A stretch of DNA of 64,000 nt, taken from positions 655,467 through 719,466 of the forward strand of contig BDSI01000056.1 of the NCBI GenBank assembly GCA_003117195.1, written 5' to 3'. Source of the DNA: Eudorina sp. 2006-703-Eu-15 (taxonomy: Eukaryota; Chlorophyta; Chlorophyceae; Chlamydomonadales; Volvocaceae). The notes below the pieces were generated by a model. It saw only the letters and a program-made list of their open reading frames with translations, had not been told where the DNA came from and searched no databases. This document shows positions 46,947 to 58,477 of the stretch, piece by piece (the stretch's first letter is position 1; each line of letters begins with the position of its first letter). Position numbers and translations under genes: made by a program.

Positions 46947-49306
46947 CTACTGGCTGCCGCTGCTGCTGCTGCCCCGTGCGAAACGCAGCCGCCAGCTGCA
47001 GCCCTTGCCCTCTCCGCCACCGACGCCGCAGCACCGCGCAGAGCACCAGTCCCGCAGCCGGTACACCCCGCACGCCCGGCACATCTTCTCCGTCAGCGGT
47101 CTCCGCGCCTCTGCCGCCGCCTGCTGCTGCGCCACCACCGCCTTGAGCGCCTCCTCGCCGCCCTCCAGCAGCGCCGCCTCGCGCTCCCGCGCCTCCTCCT
47201 CCTCCAACGCCCTCCTCTTCTCCTCCTCCTCCAACGCCTTCATCGCCCGCGTGTGCTTGTAGTCCGCGTCCAGCAGCGTCCCGCGCCAGGCCTTCCAAGC
47301 TATGATGATGAACAGAAGGCCCCAGTAGCAGCAGTACGCGATGATCTCGGTGGGCGTGCCCTTGTCCTGGTACCCGAAGATCGCGCGCACCAGCGCGAAG
47401 AAGCGCTTGCGGTTCTGCACGTCGGTTGGTTCTCTGCCGGTTGGGTCGGTATCGGAGCAGCACTTCGACCAGTCGTACACGGGCCTCATGTACCACGGCC
47501 GCTCGTCCAGCCACGGCGAGCAGTACCCGAACGCGCCCGCGCGCATCAGCGCGTCGGTGCCGATCGAGACCTGCCCGGCGGCGATGAAGAAGATGATGAT
47601 GGCCATGATGATCACCAGCCACTTGATGTGCTTCACCTGCTTGCCGGAGTAGTACAGGAAGACGCCCACGAGGCAGCCGCAGATGATGCCGACGATGGCG
47701 GGCAGCGGGATGGCCGTGAGCTTGACGTTGCCCAGGCCGCCGAGGAAGACGATCGACTCGATCCCCTCGCGCACGACCGTGGTGAACACCAGCAGCCAGA
47801 TGTTCAGGTTCTCCTTGCGGGTCGCGGGGGAGAGGTCCACCGGGTCCTCTGTGCTCTCGACCTGCGCCGTCGCCTCCTCCTCCGTGTCCGAGTCCGTAGA
47901 GAGCTTGATGCCGGTGATGCCGTCGCCAACGCCGCCGACGCCGCCGGACTCGACGTCCGCCACCACCGCAGCGTGCTTCGCCGCGTCGCCGCCGTCCGCG
48001 TCGGCGCCGCCCTTCTTCAGGGCCAGGGCGGAGCTGGAGGAGGAGGAGGTGGCGGTGGGGGAGGTGAGGAGGCTGGAGTGGTGCTGTATGGTGGACGACT
48101 GGGGCTGCAGCGGCGGCGGCGGCAGCGGCGGGTGCGGCGAGGACGGCCGCCGCGGGCTGGGCCGGCTGCCGTCGTCGTCAGAGCTGGACCGCGCGGGGTC
48201 CGCGTCCCGACCGGCTGCGGCCGCGGAAGGCATCCGGAGGGCTGCGAGTGGGTTGTTGGTGACGGGCCCAGAGCCCTCCGAGGACACAGCGGGATCGTGC
48301 GCAGCCGGGTCGGGGGCGTCGGCGCCCTCCCTGGACACCGCCGGGGGGTCTTCCGCCGCGTCGGCATCGTTGGTCGCGACACCCTGCACCCACACGGGAG
48401 GGGAGGGGGATGCACCGCCATGACGGGGAGCGGGGGCGCTACTGACACGCAGCTCGGGGGGACTCAGGAGGGCGGGACGGACCTCGCCCCTCAGGAAACT
48501 GGACTCGACGATCATGTACCGCCTACTTCATTATTGGTCAGAGTGTACGGCCGCCTGTAGTGCAGTACTCCAAGCGCTGGTGGCGTGGCAGATTTGGAAC
48601 CCCGCGTTCGCAACCCCCCCCCCCCGCGTCTCACGTCCACGACCGCCGCTGCCGCTGCTCCAACGCTACACCTTTCGAGGAGGTTTGAGAACCGGACAGC
48701 TTCCCCCTCCCGGTCAATACCTTTTTCTTGATGGCCGCCGCGAGCTTCCGTTTCCACTTGGCCTCCCAGCCCAGGAAGCGCAGCATCGCGAAACCCAGGA
48801 TGGTGATCAGCAGCGCCGCGATCCACGAAATGATTCCTTTGAACCAATCACGGTTCTTGCCGGCGAAAAGGCTCTCCTTCGCGGTGTAGAAGATGGCGAT
48901 GAAGATGACGCCGAAGATGATGCTGACGCCCACGCCGCCGGCCACTCCCCACCATACTGTTCGTTGGCAGCGCAGGACGGACGGCGGGCCAACCAGCAGT
49001 GGCGCGGGGCGAGTCAGTGCATGGAGGAGGAAATAGTTCAATATTTCGATGGAGGTTTTGTGGATGGCGGCTGCCTGGCGCAGGGTGGGATTCAAAGGTT
49101 CCCGAGTCGAACCGCTTGCAGGGCTGGCCCGTCCGCGGCCGTCCACAAACTGAGACACAACACCGTCGCGCACCTGCTTTCTTTAATGCAGGCTTGGATC
49201 GATTGAGAAACTGTAGGAGCACACTGCAAATGATGGACGCTTCGATAGTTTCCCTAAAAAGGATGAACAGCGCCAACACCGAGAAGTACTTGTCGAACCC
49301 CGACAT
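46947..49306 (-). CDS. FTR1: FTR1-type high-affinity iron permease, 3 exons, 601 aa
   Basis: Exons 49306-49174, 48956-48721 and 48383-46947 join in phase to 601 residues ending in TAG. Exon 1 carries the first permease helix with the RETIE motif (residues 18-22). Exon 2 carries two further membrane segments (GVSIIFGVIFIAIFYTA and IISWIAALLITILGFAML). Exon 3 starts with a loop of about 200 residues rich in Ser, Pro, Asp and Ala. Then come VVREGIESIVFLGG with the second REGIE motif, more helices (AIVGIICGCLVGVFLYYSG, LVIIMAIIIFFIAAGQV, AYCCYWGLLFIIIAW) and a Glu/Arg-rich cytosolic tail with Cys near the end. Paired R-E-x-x-E helices define the Fe(III) path of FTR1, which works at the plasma membrane with a multicopper ferroxidase. 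No ferroxidase gene is in this window. The second intron's acceptor (48384) is inferred; an alternative would lengthen the loop. Confidence 0.9.
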
Positions 49307-50771
49307 GGTTCAAGGATGAACCAATGAAAATCGTAATCGTCAGGGAAATCAAAAGCTGGGCCGCCAGGGATGTCGGACTGACGGCGCTGAGTGTGAAAAA
49401 CAGCAAGTGTACGCGTGCAAGCCGTCGGGGACGCGTACTGAGCCGCTGCGCTCGTCGCCGTCAGCCGAAAATAAGTATTGATTATCACTTGATTGTATCA
49501 GCCCTTAGACGCGATGAGAGAACGCAGACGACCGACTCCCTTGCTAGAGCTGGGACAATTCTTGCGCAATCGGCTGCCATGCCGAACAGGCAAGTATGTA
49601 TTGCCTAGCTAATATTATCAATCAGAAAGAATTGAGCGATGCGGCGCAAGCTTCATGCAAGGGGGCGTGTGCCTAGCGTGTGCCAGCGTTCGTTGGCTCC
49701 GGAACTACGCGCAAGACAAACACACGAAGTGAGGCTATCGTCAGACAGGCGACTCGTATAAGTTGGGATAAATTTAACTTTTTAAATTATTTATTGGTCG
49801 ATATTGTGATGTGTTTGTCTGCCTCCGGCACAGCGCTTGGACCCTTGCCGTCAACCCCTGGACACCGAGGCCCTGAAATTTGTTGAATATTAAAATTTTG
49901 ACGAGTGACAAGAGCACTTCTGTGCAACGCAAAGTACTAAATCCGCGGAACAAACCCGGGGTCTGCCGTCGTTGCGGGTGAATTCGTGCGTTGTGTGGGG
50001 CGTTTTCTTTTACTTGATTGTGCGAAATCAAGCACAATTTTCTTGAACGATTCACAACTTTTACAGCTTCCTCAGAAGGCTTATGATCGGCTGCCAGAGA
50101 CTGTCGGCCGAGCGGCTAGGGATCGGTCAACCGAACGCGTTCACGGGGTTCCTGGTTAGGACAATGCAAGGAATGTGTCATTCAATTAATTTATCTGATT
50201 AATTAAAGTGATCTCACACGTCAGCAACATAACGCGGTGAACGTGACTATCCCTGACCGTTCAAGTGTTGCGCACTAGCATCAGAGTCAGCATGTGTTGC
50301 CACTTAAAGCACAATCTGTGAAGCATATGGGCAAATCGCGGCAAGGTGCTCACGTTGACACGACGGACAAACCGAGGCCTGCCGACCGTGGCAGGCGCCA
50401 AAACGGTTGTTGCATTATACTCATCAGCATATAAACAATCATCATGATATCTATGAATCTTCGTATTACCAACGCCTCAGAGTATTGGCTGTGCTTTCTT
50501 GGAATGGCCCTTTCCGTTACCTCGGGGTGCAGGACGCCAACCGCAGCCGCGATGGTGGCAGGCTGCGACCAAACTTCCATCTCGAACACTTGCCATAAAC
50601 ATATAGCTCGTTATCTCTGGCATTGCTGCGTTCAACCGGTCTGCGTGGGTTGGGCGCTCTAGGCACGTCCGACTGCCACGCGCATTCCCATACCCGCCCA
50701 CATCCCGGCCCCTCCAGGCCTCTACCCTCCCAGCCGCGCTGCACTTGATTTCCCGAACCCCGAACACCCTC
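49307..50771. promoter_or_regulatory. AT-rich divergent promoter region, FTR1 and secreted protein
   Basis: This 1.46-kb AT-rich stretch separates divergent start codons. On the FTR1 strand CACGCG occurs at 49417-49412, about 110 bp before the ATG. CACGCG and CACACG are the iron-responsive hexamers reported for Chlamydomonas FOX1, as I recall. Such hexamers are common by chance in GC-rich DNA, so regulation by iron is an inference. No RNA gene was seen. Confidence 0.4.
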
Positions 50772-50939
50772 ATGGGCCGCTCACCCACCGGGGCACCGGG
50801 TCGATCGGCTCACCTCCCCCTCCTTGGGCTGGCGCTCCTGGTGCTGCTGGCCACACACGGGACGCCCTCAGAAGCCCAGGATGCATCGTCGCCCGAGGGC
50901 ACGCTAGCAGGGGAGCTGCAGCAGCTGCAACAGCTGCAA

Positions 50940-50971
<32 letters not shown>

Positions 50972-51022
50972 GCAAGAACAGCAGTCTGCGAATGACCCGC
51001 CCAGCCAACTGACGGAGCAGCC

Positions 51023-51055
<33 letters not shown>

Positions 51056-53678
51056 GCAACAGGGGCAGCAGCAAGAAACTTTGCAGCCAATTGATGCTGG
51101 CCAAGAGTCCGACCCCCGGCAGCAGACGCAGCAGACGCAGGAGGATCCGTCGGCGGGAATGCAGCAGGTAGTAGGAGTGGGCGACACGCCAGCACCTGAG
51201 GGCGCCGACCAGCCTTCGCAGCCTTCGCAGCAGCCAGCCCCTCAGCAGCAGCAACAGCAGCCCCAGGGGGGGCAGTCAGCACAGCCGGTGCTGCGGCAGG
51301 AGTGCGCTGATGTGCCTATCAGCACCTCCCAACTGGCGCTCGCCAACATGGCGGAGATTATTGTGACGGGTGGGTGGGTGGGTGGGTGGGGGATCCGCTA
51401 TTCCGCTTTCTTGTGATGTGGGTCGGGCCACATGCAGGAGGCCTCCTTATGCGGGACACCATTTGTTTTAGAGATGTGGACGCCATGCATCTGCGATGTG
51501 GGGTGCGGGATGTGGGTCATCCTGGCGGCACACGCACCCGGGCGCTGCAGGGAGGGGCAGCCAGCCCAGGCCCACGAGGCACCGGCGCTGCAGGGGCCCC
51601 CACCCCCCAGGCGACGAGGCGGCATGGCTGAGGCCTCTTGTTGCCCGTAGAGCTACCGCCGTGCTCTGCAGCGCGCACCATCTCTAGGGTTAGCAAGAGG
51701 GGGCCGCGGCCCCTTACTCCCCTGTCCTTTCCCCGCAAGGCACTTCGGTGGCCGTTCCGTTGGGGCTAGGTTAGCAGCCCTTGGCCAGTGTCAGGGCCGG
51801 TCAGATGTCGTATGTACAACAACAGCACACCCCACACCCGTTCGCGCGGCGGCACACCCCGGCGGCGCAAACCCGTGGGGTCCCTGGCACCGAAATGGTG
51901 CCAGCTAGCTAGTCCGGCAGCGGCCGCGGGTCAGCCCCGACAGGCCGTTACCCAGGCGCAAGCCATCGCTATATGTACGATACCTGGTATGACGAACGTG
52001 CTACGCGTGGCACTGGCATGTCATGCCGCGATGCGATGCGGGCGCTGACACCGCATGCCGCCGCATGCGCGCGCGTGGGCCTTATTCCACTGACGCCTCC
52101 CTCACGCTGGCCGCTGGCCGTAGGGGTCGTTCTGGCCGCCGGCGCGGGGACGGGGCAGTGCCACCCCAACGGCACTCTGACGCCGCTGCCGGACGACCCG
52201 CTCGTCCCCGGCGCAGCAGCACCCTCCTCCCCGCCGCCGCGGCCCCCCAGCAACACCAGCTACGTGGTGATCGGGCTGCAGTGCGTCCACAAGGGCCTTG
52301 TGCGGTGCCGCAACAACAGTGAGGACCTGGGCGACTGCCTGCTGCTGATGGAGGCGCCCGTGCTGCCGGACTCGGCGCCCTGCGCCCTCACCGGCGGCCA
52401 GCGCTACATGTTCTTCCTGCAAGCCGACCCCGGGCCATGCGGCGGCTACTACTACGCCATGTTCCAGCGGGCCTACCACACCATCCGGCGGCCCCTGGGC
52501 GGCACCGGCTGCACCTTCTACCCGGCCTTCCCGGAGGCGGCTGACATGGTCAACCAGGTGTGTACGACAGGGCGGTTGTGGGTGGTGACGTGGCTGACTT
52601 CGGTGGTTGTGGGTGGTGAGCTGGTGACGTGGCTGACTACGGTGGTTGTGGGTGGTGACGTGGCTGACTACGGTGGTTGTGGGTGGGTGGATGGATGGCC
52701 GGCACCTGTCTTCCTGTACCGCTCGGACCGATGCGGCCGTTCGCTTGACTGGTTGCCCTCCCACCCTTTCGTTACCGCTGTGGGGCTTCGTTATCACGGA
52801 CAGATCAACGGGCAGTGCTCCGGCCGCGAGGCGGCCACGTGCTCCCTGGACCGATGCGACCCGCAGGTCACTCGCTCGCCCTGCGCCAACGACACCGCCA
52901 CACGCTGCGACTTGAAGCTGTGCGCAGGTGGGGCTCCGTGGGAGGGTTTGCTGCAGGGGGTGGTACCTGTTTGGAGCGGTGGCTCGCCTGGGTGCGGTCT
53001 GTGGATCCCGCTGCAGGTCGGATGTCCCTCCAGGTACCTGGGCCCTGGCGCGGTCCGCACCACCGGTTCCACCCGGATAGCCACCACCGATTCCTGGGCC
53101 CCAGGTCCTGTGGCACACCATCAGTCGCTGTGCCTACACTGGGCCCTAGGACCCTACAGGGAGGGTACAGCCACATGGGGCCCTGGCACGTAACCCAAGG
53201 GTAAGAAGTCCCCCAGGGCCGCTGCTGTACACGTAATCCACCACGCAGTCCAGCCGGACACCCACCCACCCAACGGCCCGGTCAACCACCCAACCACTTT
53301 AACACTCTATAACCCGTTACCTAACCACCCAACCCTATCACCACTAAAAACCTTGCCGACGTTCCGAGCGGGGAAACGTCAGCGATCCGTCCCGGCCCGG
53401 CCCGGCCCGCAGGCAAGTTCATGTACTACAATGCCATCATGCCCTCGGAGACCTGCTACGAGCTGTACTCGTATCGCACGTCAGGGCTGCCGGTGAACTG
53501 CTACGGACAGCGGTACATCAACAACCGGATCCGCGAGATTGAGCTGCAGCAGGCGCTTGCCAATGCGACCGCGGGGGCGGGAGGGCCGGGGGCGGCAGGG
53601 GCGGGGACCGGGGATGCAGGGCAAGTGGGGCAGAGGATGGCACAGGCAGCGCAGGCAGAGGATTCCGGCAATCCCTGA
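50772..53678 (+). CDS. Secreted Gln-rich, Cys-rich protein, 4 exons, 473 aa
   Basis: Exons 50772-51369, 52124-52557, 52804-52927 and 53413-53678 join in phase. The first ATG starts a signal peptide (LPLLGLALLVLLATHG, cut near SEAQ). Residues 45-170 are Gln-rich with CAG/CAA runs. From about residue 180 a Cys-rich domain follows: ECADVPISTSQLALANMAEI, IVTGVVLAAG, YVVIGLQCVHKGLVRC, CALTGGQRYMFFLQ. The pattern of a strand ending xVxTGxVL, then a CVxKG strand, then GxRYxFFL resembles the OB-fold of NTR or agrin-NtA domains; this is a guess from pattern alone. More Cys pairs (CSLDRCDPQV, CANDTATRCDLKLC) and an Ala/Gly/Gln tail follow. It is likely extracellular-matrix or cell-wall associated. TGTAA occurs at about 53829, 150 bp past the stop. 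Confidence 0.75.
51689..51812 (-). repeat. Dispersed repeat family A, diverged copy 3
   Basis: The order of landmarks GGCCCCTTACTCCCCTGTCC, CACTTCGGTGGCCGT, GGTTAGCAGCCCTTGGCC and AGTGTCAG-GCCGG follows the copy at 60574-60718 with many changes. It lies in intron 1 of the secreted-protein gene and is followed by a CA-containing stretch. Confidence 0.65.
52575..52690 (+). repeat. Minisatellite in secreted-protein intron 2
   Basis: Three to four imperfect units containing GTGGCTGACTACGGTGGTTG and TGGGTGGTGA lie in tandem after the donor of exon 2. Confidence 0.85.
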
Positions 53679-54361
53679 TTGTTACGTCGGCGATGACTGG
53701 TCGGTTGTGCCAGGAACCGATGTTTTGCATGTGTCTCGAGAGCGGTTTGGCGCTTTGACTCCTGACAGCGTTTGCGCGACATTCCGACGTCTTGCTGTGG
53801 GAGGTTCTTTCCTCGTTTCTGGTCCTTATGTAATGCAAGTAAGGCAAATTAGCGGTGACGGTCGTGAGGGAAGAGGTTCGTGAGCAGTCCATCAGGGAGG
53901 GGGTTGAAAAGAGGTAGGGATGCTGAGATGGCCGTGAGCCTGCTGTTCGCTTTTCATGAGGATCATCCTGGGTGACTAACAAGCTCTTTATTAGACACGA
54001 ATCGCAAATTCAAACTGATGCAGACGTTCGTCGCGGCGACGGTGACGATGACGGCTACGTCACCGGACCGTCCGGTGCCGCACAGGATCGTGCTCCGTGC
54101 TGCAGAAGAAAATTACCACCATTGCCGCCGGAACCCGATGCGGATTGGTCATTTTTTAAAGAAGTAAGAAATACCGCACTTCACATACGCGCTGTGGCCA
54201 GCTGCATGCGCGTTTGCGCCCGATCGTTCAACAGCAGCTCCGCGGAGGTTTAACAGCGCCCAGACGTCCTCAGACGTGCGCGACCTACCGCCGCATCAGC
54301 GAGAACCGCCATCGCGTCCCTTCTGCCCGCTCTGCTTTCCTCGCACTCCACAACTCACACA
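53679..54361. other. Intergenic, 3' flank and upstream region
   Basis: TGTAA near 53829 is a possible polyadenylation signal for the secreted-protein gene. The rest should carry the promoter of the next gene. A frame at 53972-54253 lacks an ATG and is not supported. Confidence 0.45.
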
Positions 54362-55808
54362 ATGTTCGCGCTGGTGAGCAGCCAGCTGCGCCGCGGTCGC
54401 GGCGGCCAGCTGCTCAGGAGCTTCGCCGTGCTGGCCGGGTCCTTCCAGCAACAGCCGCAGTGCTGCGCCGCTCAGCCGTCCCGCAGCCCCCCGCACAGCC
54501 CCGGCTCGCCCCTCTCAACCACCTCCAGGGCCGCGGATTCTGCCGCCGCCACGCCGCCCGGCGCCAATCTCGAGCCGGAGCCAGCCCGGCGCGAGCAGCA
54601 GGTGGTCAACTTCATGACCTCCGACTTCGGCACCGCGACCGCCTGGGAGACTCATCCGCCGAAGCTAGGTGGGCTCCGCCGAGGCACTGATTCGCCCCTC
54701 GGGGAAAAAGGGGAAGGGGCGCCGCACTCGGCAGCACCCTGTGGACGGGCCCGACGGCGCCCGGGGGCGTTTGAAGAAGTGCGCTGAAAGGGGGCGGGGG
54801 AGCAGCATGTGGGCTCGGTGATGCGCTGGAGGGACCTAGCACCTAGGGGCAGCGATGAGAGACAACAGGGCCAAGGGGCCCGCACTGGGGGTCCCGCGGC
54901 TGGGACTCCGCGGGCCCCATCTGTGACCCATGGGTCGCTGTCGACCCCGGGGCGCCGCGCGGGCTTCGTGACGGCGGTTTCGCGGCGGAAGAGTCCTCGC
55001 CGGCTTCTGTGCAAGATGCGGATGGGTGGCCTTCACGGATTTTTCCCAGGGAGGCGCAACACTACCCTGGCCCCGGCCTCGGGCCTGCCGCGCCCTCCCC
55101 GCCGCCGCGCACTGCATGGCCCCCTCCGCTCCCCTCCCCGCTCAGGCACCTGGCCCAACGTCGAGCCCGGCGTCGGTCGGCCCGACGTCGTACCGCCCCC
55201 CGAGCCATCCATATTCGTCAAGGTGCGGTACCGTAGTTGTTCGTACGGGTTGACTCCCGGTTGCGCCCGTGGCCGCTGCCGTACACAGTAATAATTTATT
55301 ATTGCAGCCCACCACCAGTCGGCGGCCGCTCCCTTCCCCGGGGCCCACCTCATCACCGGCCTGCCGTACCTTGCTGCCTGCCTGGCACATCCGAACATCC
55401 TCGCCTGGCACCCGCCCTCGGGACTGGCTGGCCTTGTCCCCGGCCTCCGGCCTGCGGTCTGTGGCCACGCCGCTGTAGTACCCTGGACCCCCCGTCGCAC
55501 CTCTTGGCGCACATGCCCCAACTGTCACCGATGACCCGCGCCACCCGCAGCCAGCAGGGTTCCGCAGTTCCATGGTTCGTTGATGGTATCGATGATATGA
55601 ATTCCTCAAAAAATACTTCTCCTCCGGCCCGCGCCATGGAACACCCCATCCCTGTATTCTTTTTTCAATTTAACCCCAATTTAACCCCCAGGAGCGCAAG
55701 ATGCCCATCATTGGGGGCGTGTCTGACAGCGACTTGATCGCAGAGTTTGACCGGATTCGGGGTACGGCAGATCTGAACGACAACGCCAGCTGGACGAGCG
55801 GGCTGTGA
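54362..55808 (+). CDS. Small protein with mitochondrial-type presequence, 3 exons, 166 aa
   Basis: Exons 54362-54668, 55146-55222 and 55692-55808 join in phase to 166 residues ending WTSGL then TGA. The N-terminal ~55 residues are Arg-, Ser-, Ala- and Gln-rich without acidic residues (VSSQLRRGRGGQLLRSFAV), as expected of a mitochondrial presequence. The remainder is compact: VVNFMTSDFGTATAWETHPP, LGTWPNVEPGVGRPDVVPPP, EPSIFVKERKMPIIGGVSDS, DLIAEFDRIRGTADLNDN. No membrane helix or known domain is seen. Size and composition would suit an accessory subunit of a respiratory complex or ATP synthase, but I do not recognise the family. Introns of 477 and 469 bp have good borders. Confidence 0.62.
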
Positions 55809-56802
55809 GAGTGACGAGCAGCAATCCGGCATGCAGCCGGCAGAGCTGCGAATGGGAGACCGGCGGTCAGATTCCGTATCACTGATGAGAAGAAATCTCC
55901 TGGGCAGGTCGAGGTCGGGAGGGGAATGGATTCTTTGGAACCCTGATGTCTGCCGTACCCGCGCCATTCGGGAAAATGCAGTTGGCTACATGGCGCTGCG
56001 CTGGCCTAGTCGGCTTGGAGGTGGCAGTACCTGCCGCACTTGAGGGTCCGGAAGTCAGCTGTCGACTGTGCTGTGGCCGACCATTGGCCAATGGCCAGTC
56101 AGGGCAAGCGGCACGGATTCGACCAGTCAGTACGGCGCCTGCTTAGCAGGAGTTACTATCGAGCAGGCAGGGTCGCGCTCAGGGTATAGCCTCCAGGGAG
56201 TCGGAAGGCCGTTACTACGCTGCTGCCGGGCGGGTGGGTGCGGCGCCGTCATGTGCCACACAGAGCTCGTGTACGGTAAGCCTACTGCCGTACCACTACA
56301 CGAACGATTAGTTTTGCGGCTGTCTGCGGTGGTTTGTTGCTGTTGCTGATGCTGGTGCTGCTCTGCGCTGGTGCCAGACGTCTTGATGCAGGGCAGGGCA
56401 GGGGGCCCCCCGGTTGCTCGCTCGGGGTAGAGGGGTAGAGGGGCAGGGTTCGAAGGCTGGGGCCAGGGCGGCCAGAGGGCGTGTTAGGGCTGCGTGGCAG
56501 TTGGGCGCGCGCGGAGGTGGATACGTTGCTTGGTCCACACGATACCGTTAGTTGGATCCTTCGGGCACACCGTTGACCTCCGTCTCAGATGCGGATTCTT
56601 CGTTGAGACGCAGACTGTCAGTTGAGAGTCCCATGCGGTCCCATTTATGGGCGGGTTGCGGCTTCACGGGCGCCCGAGGGACTGATGCTGCCGCACGAGA
56701 ACTTGAGAAGGGTTTGAAGCAGCTCTATCTCGAGCGGCACATGCAACATCGCGGCCTGTGCGCCCCGGATGCAGGCGGTCAGGGGTCACAACCACACGTA
56801 CG
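55809..56802. other. Intergenic, no gene recognised
   Basis: No family, RNA gene or clear repeat is visible except scattered TGCCGTAC octamers (near 55949 and 56287). Confidence 0.4.
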
Positions 56803-56853
56803 TGTCAGGCCCCAATGAGGTTTCGGCACGGCGAGGGCACTGGTACTGGCACT
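56803..56853 (+). repeat. 51-bp direct repeat, left copy
   Basis: TGTCAGGCCCCAATGAGG through TACTGGCACT is identical to 57298-57348 and flanks the first 441-bp block. Confidence 0.95.
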
Positions 56854-56854
56854 T

Positions 56855-57295
56855 TGGGTTGCTCGCTCAGCCCTGTTTGTCCGCTGCCCTAGCTGAGGAG
56901 TCACGGAGCATAGGCTCGCGAAAGCCTACCACCGGATTCCCTACCTGCAACGGGTCCTGCCCGCGCAAGCGAGACACACCGCCATTGCTGACATTGCTGA
57001 CAGTAGCTGTGCTGAATGCCAGGCATCGCCGCGCCGTTCAGGGACGGCGACTGGTCCCTCCTCTTATCCTGTCACGTTACATGACCCGTGGCTGTCTCTA
57101 TCGCTCAGAAGCAAGGCAATGAGCTCACACTTCGGTCTTGGAGAGAAAGAGAACAACGTCGAGCTTCGCTCGCGTTGCCACATAAATAGCAGCCCAAACG
57201 ACCGTACGATCGCCTGCCGTACAACCACCAGTACGTCATAACCAACCAACCTGCTCGGGAACCGCAACGGGACAAAACACCAACGGTGCCTGACA
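56855..57295 (+). repeat. 441-bp duplicated block, copy 1
   Basis: It begins TGGGTTGCTCGCTCAGCCC and ends AACGGTGCCTGACA. It matches 58478-58918 in direct orientation with one difference seen (A at 57128 against G). No terminal inverted repeats. Both strands have short open frames without recognisable content. Confidence 0.95.
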
Positions 57296-57297
57296 GC

Positions 57298-57348
57298 TGT
57301 CAGGCCCCAATGAGGTTTCGGCACGGCGAGGGCACTGGTACTGGCACT
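57298..57348 (+). repeat. 51-bp direct repeat, right copy
   Basis: Identical to 56803-56853; two bases separate it from the end of the 441-bp block. Confidence 0.95.
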
Positions 57349-58477
57349 CCCCCCCACAACTGACCAGCAAAGCACCAAGTCAGTTGGCAACGTGTAGGGT
57401 GCGAGCCGTGCACACCTGACCACGCCAACATCCCTCCGGATCCACCAAAGAGAACGTCACGCAAAGCAGCGCACGTGGCATGCAGTGAACACCCGATGTC
57501 CAGCAATACACACAGAAGCGGAACATAGCAAGGGAAAAGCAAGGAAAGCCAGCCCTGACGCAGCGAACAACTAACGGTGCAAATGCATGCAGCTCCTGTG
57601 CCTCCATCTCCTGCGTTCCCCTGATCCAGACAACCCAGGGTGGCTACCACATCGAAGGTGGAGTCTAAGGCCCAGTCCCCTCCTGCGCCTGCTGAAGGGA
57701 TCATGCAGCGGGGAACACCTGACAAACCCGGCAACTTAAGCCCCGCAGCTTTCACTCACAAGCCAAGCGCGCCCACATTGTAGCAGGGAGTTCATGAGCT
57801 GCGCTGCCTCCAGCACCTGCCTCTAGCTTTCGCTGCAACCCCAAGGAAAGTCAGAGCAAGAACGAACGAACGCCCGTGCTGTCACCACACCAAAACGGCA
57901 AACCCTCCCCAACTCCATGCAATGTCTGCTGCAAGGCGACGCCGTATACGAGCACGCCACAGCCAGTCCGGCGCTGTGGACAGTCCCTTCGGACGAGCAA
58001 CCCCTTTCGGCGAGACGCGCCCCCCCAGCGCAAAGCCCGGCGAGTTAGCCTGCCTTCAGGGATATCCATGACCTGAACCTAAACGGAAACCGTCAATTCC
58101 TCCTCAACCAACTTCTGTCAAGTAGCAGACTTGCGGTGGACCTACGACGCATGTCCTCACTGACCTGGTCCCGAGACCTTCAACCGAAGCAAAAGGAAAC
58201 TCGATAATCATAATGATTATACCGCATTGCGATCAGGCATGCTGCGCGTTCGCCTGCCACTTCTCCTACCTTCGAGTTCAAACATGTCAAGCCGCCGCCA
58301 TACGAATCTCTTCCGATACACACAGCCATTTACGCAGCATAAAGCACTGACCATGATAAATAGTTGGCTCCTCAGTGCCGAACTAACCAAGGCGGTCGAT
58401 AGCAAGCCGAACCAAGCGATGTCGGATGCCTTCACCACCGAACTCGACAAGCCGAAGCGCCATGGTTGTTCTCTTTC
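57349..58477. other. Unrecognised spacer between the 441-bp copies
   Basis: Moderate-GC sequence with short open frames on both strands. None has a recognisable domain or a supported intron structure. Confidence 0.35.

Noticed and set aside
46845..48560. 571-codon plus-strand frame opposite FTR1
   Set aside because: It is the shadow of the FTR1 exon in GC-rich code; the minus strand carries conserved permease motifs and correct splice phases.
56803..57348. Solo LTR or LTR retrotransposon with 51-bp terminal repeats
   Set aside because: The repeats are far shorter than algal LTRs, no primer-binding site or polypurine tract is present, and the interior has no retroelement protein.
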